Made by a program: the position numbers and the translations under genes. Below are positions 1 through 7,300 of a stretch of DNA of 12,175 nt, one piece after another (the first letter of the stretch is position 1; the number at the start of each line of letters is the position of its first letter). The DNA is from Spirochaetales bacterium (GTDB lineage: Bacteria > Spirochaetota > Spirochaetia > Treponematales > UBA12059). The notes beneath the pieces were generated by a model. That model was given only the letters and a program-made list of their open reading frames with translations. It did not search any database and was not told where the DNA came from. The stretch lies in the NCBI GenBank assembly GCA_016938515.1, contig JAFGUM010000478.1, forward strand, positions 1 to 12,175, in the 5' to 3' direction.

Positions 1-1
1 C

Positions 2-787
2 CTAAGCTGGAAGACCGGGCAGCTTTCTGACGCGTGCGATGTACAGGGGGCCGGCGCCGGCAGCGCGGTCCGGCAAGTACAGCACACCGTACTCGCAGCG
101 TTCGGCGCGCCCATCTTCCGGTAGCGGATCAAGCTCGAGCTCTTCACCGTATTTTGCCACGAGGCGCCCAACCGGGCCGTCATTTTCCTGGGGTGACAGA
201 GCGCAGGTCGCGTAGACGAGTGAGCCACCCGGAGCCAGAAGCAGAAAAGCGCTCGACAGCAGAGCCCACTGCCTGCGTGACAGGAACTTGACGCGAGCCG
301 GGCTCCACGCTTCGAGCGCGGCGGGATCCTTGAGGACGTGCCGCTCGCTGGAGCACGGCGCGTCAAGCAGGACGGCTTCAAAGCGGCCGCGCTCGCCCGG
401 GCGCCCGCCAGCCGCGGCGGCGTCAAAGCCTGACACCGTGACGCGGCGGCGGAGCTCCGCGGGCAGGTGCGCGTCGAGAACGTTGGACAATCGCCTGCGC
501 CTGTCGCTCGACAACTCGTTTGAAAGCAGCCGGCAACTCTGCGCCATCCTCGACGCAACGACGAGGGTCTTGCCGCCGGGCGCGGCGCAGGCGTCGAGAA
601 TCTCGCCGGAGGGGGGCAGCCTGAGAGCCATGGCGGCTGCTACGGACGCCGAGTCGAGCCGGTAGGATGCTTGCAGCCCGTCTGAGTAGTCGAACGCGTC
701 GCTCTTTTCTAGCAGGGCTTCTCGTAGCCCTGGCCAGCGATCTCCATAGAGAGCCTGGAACCATTCGTCGAATTCCTTGCCGCCCAC
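2..787 (-). CDS. RsmB/NOP2/Sun-family RNA (cytosine-5) methyltransferase, short form
   Basis: Predicted SAM-dependent enzyme that methylates cytosine C5 in rRNA or tRNA, acting in the cytoplasm. The 261-residue product has the family core. DACAAPGGKT (residues 65-74) is SAM motif I. LDAPCSSERH (141-150) is motif IV with Cys145, and VYATCALSPQEND (191-203) is motif VI with the second cysteine, Cys195. In this family the TC cysteine attacks the base and the PC cysteine helps release the product. I chose the GTG at 787-785 because AAAGGAGG lies about 5 nt upstream on the minus strand; the frame stays open upstream to 1012, but that part runs into the divergent phosphatase gene and looks non-coding. 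The protein lacks the NusB-like N-terminal domain of RsmB and the C-terminal PUA-type part of RsmF. The PCSSERH form resembles the NSUN3/NSUN4 branch (PCTTDRH) more than RsmB. Substrate is not deducible. Stop TAG is at 4-2, so the gene is complete. Confidence 0.9.
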   Translation of the reverse strand: MGGKEFDEWFQALYGDRWPGLREALLEKSDAFDYSDGLQASYRLDSASVAAAMALRLPPSGEILDACAAPGGKTLVVASRMAQSCRLLSNELSSDRRRRLSNVLDAHLPAELRRRVTVSGFDAAAAGGRPGERGRFEAVLLDAPCSSERHVLKDPAALEAWSPARVKFLSRRQWALLSSAFLLLAPGGSLVYATCALSPQENDGPVGRLVAKYGEELELDPLPEDGRAERCEYGVLYLPDRAAGAGPLYIARVRKLPGLPA

Positions 788-892
788 GGCTCCTCCTTTG
801 GGTTCCAGCACACCGCGCTTGACCCTTCCACCACATTGTCCGTATGCTCTACAGCGCCCAAGCGCACACCCCGTTACCAAGGATACGCCCGT
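788..892. other. Divergent intergenic region, methyltransferase / phosphatase
   Basis: These 105 bp separate the two divergent start codons and should hold both promoters. The ribosome binding sites are clear: AAAGGAGG for the minus-strand gene just left of 800, and AAGGA at 879-883 for the plus-strand gene. I could not find a convincing pair of -35 and -10 boxes on either strand, so no promoter is called. Confidence 0.5.
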
Positions 893-1588
893 ATGCCCCA
901 GCCGCTCGTCCGCGCCTTTATTTTTGACCTCGATGGCACTCTCGTTGACACCCTGGGAGACATAGCAACCGTAGTAAACGAGTTTCTTCGTTCCCGCGGC
1001 TGGCCAGAACACCCCAAAGACGACTACCGCCTCAAAGTTGGCAGGGGCCTGGCCAACCTCATCCGCAACGCGGTTCCTCCCGCCTTTTCAGACCGGGTCG
1101 ACGAGTACTTCCCCGAAGTATTCTCGTCATACGAAGCGATGGGTACGGGCACGTCACAACCCTACCCCGGCGTTACTCAAGTCCTGGGCTCGCTCGCGGA
1201 ACGCGGGGTTCCCCTGGCTGTCGTGTCCAACAAGCCAGACGCCATCACCAAGGATATGGTTGAAACGCTCTTTGCGTCCATACCATTCGCCTTCGTACGC
1301 GGTGCCATAGACGGCGTACCCTCCAAGCCAGACCCAACATCAGCTCTGGCCGCGGCGCGAGCCTGCGGCGTACCCGCCGGAGAGTGCGCGTTTGTAGGAG
1401 ATTCCAACATAGACGTGCATACGGCGCTGGCGGCGGGCATGCTCCCCGTTGGCGCAGCCTGGGGGTTTCGAGGCCCGGACGAGCTCATAGAGGCCGGTGC
1501 CGTGGTTATGGCGAGTTCTATTACCGAGATTCCAGCGCTTCTAAACTTTGACGGCCAGGCTTCACGGGAGCAACTTCTGCGCGTATAA
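893..1588 (+). CDS. gph: HAD-superfamily phosphatase, phosphoglycolate phosphatase type
   Basis: Predicted Mg2+-dependent phosphatase, most like phosphoglycolate phosphatase, which clears 2-phosphoglycolate made during DNA repair and metabolism. All four HAD motifs are visible in the 231-residue product: FDLDGTLVDT (residues 11-20, nucleophile Asp12 and acid/base Asp14), VVSNK (110-114), Lys145 in SKPDP, and GDSNID (169-174, metal-binding Asp170 and Asp174). Residues 20-90 form the helical cap of the C1 type, usual for Gph and PGMB relatives. The start at 893 is preferred because the HAD core normally begins within about 10 residues of the N-terminus and AAGGA (879-883) sits 9 nt upstream; an in-frame TTG at 836 would add 19 residues of unlikely character. 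It is followed 44 nt later by the hexomutase. HAD substrate ranges are broad, so pyrophosphatase or sugar-phosphatase activity remains possible; the symbol is by family resemblance. Confidence 0.85.
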   Translation: MPQPLVRAFIFDLDGTLVDTLGDIATVVNEFLRSRGWPEHPKDDYRLKVGRGLANLIRNAVPPAFSDRVDEYFPEVFSSYEAMGTGTSQPYPGVTQVLGSLAERGVPLAVVSNKPDAITKDMVETLFASIPFAFVRGAIDGVPSKPDPTSALAAARACGVPAGECAFVGDSNIDVHTALAAGMLPVGAAWGFRGPDELIEAGAVVMASSITEIPALLNFDGQASREQLLRV

Positions 1589-1589
1589 T
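1561..1589 (+). promoter_or_regulatory. Candidate sigma70-type promoter for the hexomutase gene
   Basis: A perfect TATAAT (1584-1589) spans the stop of the phosphatase gene. A weaker -35 candidate, TTCACG (4 of 6 to TTGACA), lies at 1561-1566 with a 17-bp spacer. Transcription would start near 1596 and give a leader of about 37 nt before the mutase. The site overlaps coding sequence and may be chance, so the three genes could equally be one operon from an upstream promoter. Confidence 0.35.
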
Positions 1590-1632
1590 CAATACCACGG
1601 AGCCAGGACATTCCGGAACAAGGAGACCACCG

Positions 1633-3381
1633 ATGGACAAGAACGCCATACTGGATCGGGCACGCGACTATATGACCAAGGAAACCGACGAAGGCTTTAA
1701 ATCGGAGGTTGCCGCCCTTGTGGAGGCGGGCAACACCAAAGAGCTGGAAGATAGATTCTACCGTGACCTGGAGTTTGGCACTGGAGGACTGCGGGGCCTC
1801 ATAGGAGGCGGGTACAACCGCATGAACTCCTACGTGGTTCGCCGCGCTACCCAGGGTATGTGCGACTATATAAACGCCACGGTGGCTTCCAAAAAGCTAT
1901 CGGCGTGCGTCGCGTACGACTCCAGACACTTCTCCGCCCAGTTTGCGCTGGATTCCGCGCTCATATTTGCCGCCAACGGCATCAAAGCCTACCTGTTTAC
2001 GTCGCTCAGGCCTACCCCAGAACTATCGTACGCGATACGGATGCTGGGAGCTGACACCGGCGTCGTCGTAACCGCCAGCCACAATCCGCCGGCCTATAAC
2101 GGCTACAAAGCGTACTGGAACGATGGAGCCCAGGTAATAACGCCTCACGACGAAGGTATTATCGAGCGGGTAAACGCTGTTACGAGCATCAAATATATAT
2201 CAAAAGAAGAAGCGCTGGCCAGCGGAATGCTCGTGATGATTGACAAGGAAATTGACGACCCTTACATACTGATGGTCAAGTCAAGACTGTTCAGGCCGGA
2301 CCTTATCAAGGCGATGGCCGGGCAGGTCAAGGTCGTTTACACCCCGCTGCACGGAACCGGAGCCATGCACTTCGAGCGCGTGATGGGAGAACTGGGTCTG
2401 TCAGTCGTTACCGTGCCCGAGCAGCGAGCCCCGGACGGTGACTTTCCGACGGTGTCCTATCCCAACCCGGAGGAAGCGGCCGCGCTCAAGATGGCGCTCG
2501 ACCTCGGCGCCAAAGTACAGGCTGACGTCGTCATGGCGACAGATCCGGATGCCGATCGCCTTGGCATAGCCGTTCCTGATGGCTCGGGTGGCTTCACGCT
2601 TATAACCGGCAACCAGCTTGGCGCGCTTCACGCTGACTACATCCTCCACTCGCTTCAGGAACTGGGCAGGATGCCCAGGCGACCCGCCATCATAAAGAGT
2701 ATCGTAACGACAGGACTGCAGTGCCGCATCGCCGCCGCGTATGGAGCCGAGTGCCACGACTGCCTTACCGGCTTCAAGTGGATAGCGGACACGATGCGCC
2801 GCTTCGAACGAGACGGCCTGGACTTCGTATACGCCACCGAGGAGAGCTATGGCTACCTCGTGGAGGACGAAGTGCGCGACAAGGACGGCATTTCCGCCGC
2901 CGCCATGACGGCGGAAATGACGCTGTACTGGCGAAGCAAGGGCAAGAGCCTGCTGGAGCGACTCGACGAGATTTTCATTGAGCACGGCTACCACGAAGAA
3001 CGAGGCTTCAGCAAGTACTTTGAAGGCCCCACGGGCATGGACGTCATGCGCGGTATCATGGACTCGTACCGGGCAAAGCAGCCGTCCAGCATCGGCGGCA
3101 TCGCCGTGGAGAGCATACGCGATATAAAGACAGGCAAGAAATGGAAGGCCGCTTCACCACAGGATGCCGTCGCCGTCGAACTGCCGACGAGCGACGTTAT
3201 ACAGTGGTACCTTGTAGATGGCACGATGGTAACCGTTCGCCCGAGCGGCACAGAACCCAAGATCAAGTACTACGTGCTCGCGCGAACCGACGTGGGCTCC
3301 GGCGGGTTGGCCGCAGCCAGAACAGCCAGCGCGGCCAAGGTAGACGCCATCCTGGCTGATGTAAAGAAGGTCGTTGGTTGA
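1633..3381 (+). CDS. Alpha-D-phosphohexomutase, phosphoglucomutase type
   Basis: Predicted cytoplasmic phosphohexomutase interconverting the 1- and 6-phosphates of glucose (or a related sugar), linking glycolysis to polysaccharide and nucleotide-sugar synthesis. The 582-residue product has every hallmark of the four-domain fold: GTGGLRG (residues 49-55), catalytic-serine loop TASHNP (147-152, phospho-acceptor Ser149), metal loop TDPDADR (303-309, Asp304/306/308), sugar-binding loop ATEESYG (401-407), and phosphate loop RPSGTEP (536-542). The length, the FGTGGLRG N-terminus and the TASHNPPAYNGYKAYW loop fit the bacterial PgcA / eukaryotic PGM2 branch better than PGM1 or GlmM; PGM2-branch members may also act on pentose phosphates. 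AAGGAG (1620-1625) lies 7 nt before the ATG. The stop at 3379-3381 overlaps the TTG start of the next gene. No active-site residue is missing. Confidence 0.95.
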   Translation: MDKNAILDRARDYMTKETDEGFKSEVAALVEAGNTKELEDRFYRDLEFGTGGLRGLIGGGYNRMNSYVVRRATQGMCDYINATVASKKLSACVAYDSRHFSAQFALDSALIFAANGIKAYLFTSLRPTPELSYAIRMLGADTGVVVTASHNPPAYNGYKAYWNDGAQVITPHDEGIIERVNAVTSIKYISKEEALASGMLVMIDKEIDDPYILMVKSRLFRPDLIKAMAGQVKVVYTPLHGTGAMHFERVMGELGLSVVTVPEQRAPDGDFPTVSYPNPEEAAALKMALDLGAKVQADVVMATDPDADRLGIAVPDGSGGFTLITGNQLGALHADYILHSLQELGRMPRRPAIIKSIVTTGLQCRIAAAYGAECHDCLTGFKWIADTMRRFERDGLDFVYATEESYGYLVEDEVRDKDGISAAAMTAEMTLYWRSKGKSLLERLDEIFIEHGYHEERGFSKYFEGPTGMDVMRGIMDSYRAKQPSSIGGIAVESIRDIKTGKKWKAASPQDAVAVELPTSDVIQWYLVDGTMVTVRPSGTEPKIKYYVLARTDVGSGGLAAARTASAAKVDAILADVKKVVG

Positions 3382-3989
3382 GGTACGGCGGCTCGGTAGT
3401 TTCGCGGCTTACCCGCGATGAAGTGGATGCGCTCGTATCCACGCTCGGGCGCGTTCGCTTTGTCGCGCTTGACTTCGAAACTACAGGGCTGTCTCCGACG
3501 GCCGATCGCGTCGTGGAGATCGGCGCGATCGGCTTTACCGTGGTAGAAAACGCCGAAGGCTGGTCTACCGTAGAGACCGGCACGCTGGAGACGCTCATAA
3601 ACCCGTGCAGACCGATACCACCGGAGGTGTGCGCGATACACGGCATAGACGACCTGGCCGTATCGAACGCACCAAGCTTCGCCGAAATCGCGGGTGATTT
3701 TCTGAGCTTTATAGAAGGAACCGTACTCGTAGCGCACAATGCGCCCTTTGATATGGGATTTCTGAAGGCAGAGATGGAGCGCGCTGGCCTTGATAATCCG
3801 CCCAATCCGGCGTACGATACAATAGCGATAGCAAAAACGGCAATTTCCGGCTTGCCAAGCTATTCACTCAAATCGCTGGCTGCGTCGTTTGGCATTGCCC
3901 AGAATGCCGCTCACCGGGGCGGAGACGACGCCAAGGTTTGCAAAGAACTGTTCGTCCGCTGCATAAATCTAATAGATAAAAGAAATTAG
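3378..3989 (+). CDS. DEDDh 3'-5' exonuclease, DNA polymerase III epsilon-like
   Basis: Predicted 3'-5' exonuclease of the DnaQ superfamily, expected to remove nucleotides from DNA (proofreading or repair) or RNA ends with two metal ions. The 203-residue product shows Exo I LDFETTG (residues 31-37, Asp32 and Glu34), Exo II VAHNAPFDMGFL (118-129, Asp125), and Exo IIIe AHRGGDDA (178-185, His179 and Asp184), so the DEDDh set is complete. It is a bare nuclease domain without a long C-terminal tail or a GIY-YIG partner, so it could be the proofreading subunit or a stand-alone exonuclease. I chose TTG at 3378, which overlaps the hexomutase stop (3379-3381); a partial Shine-Dalgarno, AAGAAGG (3364-3370), lies 7 nt upstream. 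The next start, GTG at 3423, would cut 15 residues but leave the motifs intact. The overlap suggests translational coupling. The TAG stop (3987-3989) lies on a long inverted repeat. Confidence 0.85.
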   Translation: MRYGGSVVSRLTRDEVDALVSTLGRVRFVALDFETTGLSPTADRVVEIGAIGFTVVENAEGWSTVETGTLETLINPCRPIPPEVCAIHGIDDLAVSNAPSFAEIAGDFLSFIEGTVLVAHNAPFDMGFLKAEMERAGLDNPPNPAYDTIAIAKTAISGLPSYSLKSLAASFGIAQNAAHRGGDDAKVCKELFVRCINLIDKRN

Positions 3990-4035
3990 ATAATTCGACA
4001 ATATTGTCGTATTCGACATATTTGTCGAATTATCT
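3988..4035. repeat. 14-bp perfect inverted repeat made of two tandem palindromes
   Basis: Arms AGATAATTCGACAA (3988-4001) and TTGTCGAATTATCT (4022-4035) are exact reverse complements. Inside lie two 20-bp palindromes overlapping by 2 bp: ATTCGACA-N4-TGTCGTAT (3993-4012) and ATTCGACA-N4-TGTCGAAT (4011-4030). CGACAATATTGTCG (3996-4009) is also perfectly self-complementary. As RNA it folds as a 14-bp stem, a 3x3 internal loop, a 5-bp stem and a 4-nt loop. It starts on the exonuclease stop codon, so it could act as a terminator or RNA 3'-end stabiliser, but it is AT-rich and no U-tract follows. The tandem arrangement also fits a double operator for a dimeric repressor. Confidence 0.6.
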
Positions 4036-4100
4036 GCGCGCTCCTCTGAAATCTGCCATTCACCACATACACCTACATTTTTTCGTCATTTTAGTCGACA

Positions 4101-4129
4101 TCGACGTTTACGTCGCCGTGTGGTATATT
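4101..4129 (+). promoter_or_regulatory. Candidate promoter of the giant lipoprotein gene
   Basis: The -10 box TATATT (4124-4129, 5 of 6 to TATAAT) is preceded directly by TGG, giving an extended -10. The -35 candidate TCGACG (4101-4106, 4 of 6) lies 17 bp upstream. Transcription would start near 4136, leaving a leader of about 135 nt. A weak -35 with an extended -10 is a common arrangement for regulated promoters. Confidence 0.5.
4102..4115. promoter_or_regulatory. Palindrome overlapping the -35 box, possible operator
   Basis: CGACGT-TT-ACGTCG is a perfect 6-bp inverted repeat with a 2-bp centre, placed over the -35 box and the start of the spacer. Just upstream, GTCGACATCGAC (4094-4105) repeats the TCGACA element of the tandem palindromes at 3993-4030. 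A bound repressor here would block RNA polymerase. No specific regulator family is recognised. Confidence 0.35.
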
Positions 4130-4146
4130 AGAGTTTGAATATTCTC

Positions 4147-4259
4147 AGAACAGTAGTCTTGTGGTACGTCACGCGGGCGATTGTAGCGCATAAGCGCTGA
4201 ATACTGTCGCTACGACGCCGATATTTGATACGGGGTACTGTTCTTTGAAACGGTTCCCC
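4147..4259 (+). promoter_or_regulatory. Structured 5' leader with two competing folds
   Basis: A 9-bp helix can form between AGAACAGTA (4147-4155) and TACTGTTCT (4236-4244), enclosing inner hairpins GTAGCG/CGCTAC (4183-4188 / 4208-4213) or, alternatively, AGCGC/GCGCT (4185-4189 / 4194-4198). The 3' strand of the closing helix can instead join a local hairpin, 4232-4242 with 4249-4259, which has four G-C pairs, one U-U mismatch and six further pairs including one G-U. That hairpin ends directly next to the Shine-Dalgarno sequence. The two folds exclude each other, as in a riboswitch or thermosensor. It matches no riboswitch class I recognise. Confidence 0.35.
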
Positions 4260-4266
4260 AAAGGAG
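4260..4266 (+). promoter_or_regulatory. Ribosome binding site of the giant lipoprotein gene
   Basis: AAAGGAG ends 5 nt before the ATG at 4272. This strong site, together with the lipoprotein signal peptide that follows, fixes the start codon. The CCCC just upstream (4256-4259) is one arm of the leader hairpin. Confidence 0.75.
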
Positions 4267-4271
4267 CGCGT

Positions 4272-4352
4272 ATGAAGTCACGACACGCATCGACTCGCCT
4301 GATAGGGCATACAGCGCTCGCGCTCATGCTGGTTTTGTCGGTGGTATCGTGC
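4272..4352 (+). other. Lipoprotein signal peptide and lipidation site
   Basis: Residues 1-27. Positive residues Lys2, Arg4 and Arg9 precede a hydrophobic core (ALALMLVLSVV, 15-25). The lipobox reads V24-V25-S26-C27. Val at -3 rather than Leu is a relaxed lipobox, common in spirochaetes and tolerated elsewhere. The residues after Cys27 (EGPLFGLGG) form a flexible tether. Glu at +2 gives no firm prediction of inner- or outer-membrane sorting in an unidentified host. Confidence 0.8.
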
Positions 4353-7300
4353 GAAGGGCCGCTCTTCGGGCTCGGCGGACAGGTGGATCTGTCTGCCCCT
4401 ACTATTTCAATCGAAGCACCAACGCGTGATTCCTACATCGCCGATGATTTTATCATATCGGGAACCGTGCAGGACGACTTGGCTGTACAGAACGTTACAG
4501 TAGAATTCAGCGATCGAAACGCCGTCCTTCTAGGCTCCTTTCCCGCGACCATCAGCGGAGAAGACTTTTCTTTGCCTATCAGCCTCGACGAGCACGCCAA
4601 CATCGAAGGGTACGCGGTCATAACCGCCATCGTCGTTGACTCCAACGGTAAAACAGCCCGCGTCAGCACGTCTGTTTCCATAGACACAAAAGCCCCGGTG
4701 GTGCTCGTGACGAGCCCGATGACAAAAGCTCCCGACACGCCGATACAGTCGGAATACGTAGACATAAAGGGAGAAGTCTTCGACCGCTCCCCGATAGCAT
4801 CGGTAATCGTTACGCTGTGCGATGGCTCTGGAACGGTAATAGCCGGCCCGCAAACGGCCGAGGGTACCAATACCTGGACGACCCGATTCATGCTCAAGGG
4901 CGCCATAGCGGATTTGGCAGATGGCGTCTACCACTACAATGTCAGCGTTTCAGATTACGCGGGTAATACGTCATCGTACTATTTTCACCGCTCTGACATC
5001 ATAGCTATCAAGGATGCGTCTGCCAGTTTCCCGGCGATGGACGAGATTGGCAGGCTGGATCAGGATGGAAGCGCGGGAGACTCCGGCATTACCGCGGGTG
5101 AACTGGAAACTGTACGTATCGCAGCCTCCAGCGAGTTGTCAGACTTCCGATACATTTCCACGCCCCTAATCGAATTTGATTTTTCAAACCTTACCGAGGG
5201 CGTCTCTGCCGACGAAAACCTTCTGGCTCCAAACTCAAAAATCACTGGCGCCATAATACCGCCAACCGGGAGCGGCGCGATAGACAAGACGACAGTAAGC
5301 GCGGAATTGTATGATACAAACGACGCATGCCTATTCACCATCCAGAACACCACCGACGATGAAACTGACAATATCAAGGTAACCACGGTTGGAAGCGCAG
5401 CGAATTTCGCCATAACACTCAAGAATGGGGTAGATCCGCTAGTACCCGCAAAATACAGCATCGTAATAAGAGCGGAAACAGACGCAGGGGTATCAGGCCA
5501 GGAGAACGCCGTCCCCTTTACCATCGACGCCGAAGCTCCCACCTTCAGTGAAACGAGTATCGAGCCCACTGATCTATTCAAGTCGTCTGCCTTTACGTTC
5601 AGCTTCAATGGTTCACACACGACAGAGCTGCGCGACATCGTCATAGAGCAATCATTCGAAGGAGCAGCGTATACCACCGCAGAGACGATACCGCTCTCTG
5701 GTACCTCCATCAGCGCACAAGCCAGCGGCTCGATGCCTACGGGAACCAATGGCGATGGCTTGTATAATTACCGCATTACACTCTCAACCGTCGGAGGCAA
5801 GTCGACGACGATTCTTCGCTCAATCACTTTCGACTCCACCCCCCCCAACATCGAGATAACCAACGTAAACCCCGTCGTGGGCTCAGATTCGCTCAACGGA
5901 GAAGTGGCGCTTTCAGTATCGGCAACCGACTCCAATGGAATTTCGTCGGTCAGGCGCTGGATACTACCCGCAACGGCCGACGAGCCTTCGTGGGACGAGC
6001 CAGGGTACGGCGAGTGGACAGCAACTCCTTACAGCTGCGTAGTGGATACAACTGCTGTCGGCATGCCCGTAGGGGCTACGACACTATGGATCAGGGCAAG
6101 GGACAAAGCCGGCAACGAATACAGCATCTCGGATTCCTATACGATAGACCAGGCCTCTGACAAACCGGTGTTGTCCAACACCAATATGAACCTGTCCTTC
6201 GACACAGAGCCCGAAGCCGCGGGCAACCTGCAGGAATCCGGCGCCAAGATTACAGCCACCATCACCGACGATGACGGCGTAGACGGGGATAGTATTACGA
6301 TCTCGATAGATGGCGCCGCCTCCTCCGCGGTGGGCACCAAGACCGCCCAAGGTACTGGCTACAATATCCAGCATGATCTATCCGCGCTCGGAGAGGGCGT
6401 GCACTATATCGTGCTCAACTACAGCGATGTGGCAGGACTACCCGGCGATGCCAAGACTATTTACTTCGTCGTCGATAAAACCGTTCCAACGGTTACCATA
6501 ACGGGACCACTATCTGGTTCTTACAAGAACGGCGACTTTACCGTCTCGGGAACAGCGGATGACGGCACAGCCTTCCACACGACGACGCCTCTCATTGCTA
6601 CAATTAAAAAGAATTCAGATCCTGCCACAGCCGTCTCCCTCGGCGGCACGACCGAAAACTGGACCATAGACGCCGCGGGCCTGGAGAGCGGCTCGTACCT
6701 GTATACGGTAACCGCTATGGATCAGTTCGGCAAAACCGGTACTGCCACCGTAACGGTAATAGTCGACAAGGATGCTCCCGTCGTGACAATTGGCACGCCA
6801 GCCGCCGATTCATGGAATCGTGGCACCACCCTCACCGCTACAGGTACGGTTAGCGAGGCCAACGGCATCGTGTTGGTGGAATATTCCACCAACAGCACCG
6901 ATGGAAGCGACGGAGACTGGAACCCTGCCAGCGGCACGTCTACCTGGTCTGCGTCGGCGCTGATAGACACACTTGGAGAAGGTGCCGGCAAGCTGCTACA
7001 CGTTCGCGCCACCGATATAGCCGGCAATATCGGCTTCCTGGCACGCGCCTTCGGCGTGGACCAGAGCGATCCGGCGACGAGCGTCTCAGGTCCCACAAGC
7101 AGCTCCGCCGCCTTCGAGCTTTCTGGAACGGCTACCGATACCAACGCCGTCAGCACGATACTCGTCACGCAGATCAAAAATGGAGAGGAAGCTTCGAGGG
7201 TAACAGTTCTGGATGATGCAACGCTATCGGGCGTGAGCGATTCGTGGACCAGCGGTTCGACACTGCCAGCAGGTGGTGTTGCAACGGGTTCGTACGAATA

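Larger units (their letters stand above)
3990..4271 (+). other. Regulatory intergenic region ahead of the giant lipoprotein gene
   Basis: No gene is seen in these 282 bp. They hold the tandem palindromes (to 4035), a featureless stretch (4036-4077), a T-run (4078-4083) without a preceding hairpin, a promoter candidate (4101-4129) with an overlapping palindrome, a structured leader (4147-4259) and a Shine-Dalgarno sequence (4260-4266). The hexamer TCGACA recurs at 3995, 4013 and 4095. The first half is clearly more AT-rich than the flanking genes. Confidence 0.6.

Noticed and set aside
836..892. TTG at 836 as start of the phosphatase
   Set aside because: It adds 19 residues before the HAD core with no family counterpart; ATG 893 has AAGGA at good spacing.
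788..1012. Upstream extension of the methyltransferase frame to 1012
   Set aside because: The extra 75 residues overlap the HAD phosphatase coding region and look non-coding, while the GTG at 787 has a strong Shine-Dalgarno.
3988..4035. Calling the inverted repeat a standard Rho-independent terminator
   Set aside because: The stem is AT-rich and is followed by GCGCGCTCC, not a U-tract; termination remains possible but is not shown.
4161..4193. Possible 10-codon leader peptide starting GTG in the 5' leader
   Set aside because: No ribosome binding site and no run of regulatory codons; an overlapping TTG frame is equally unsupported.
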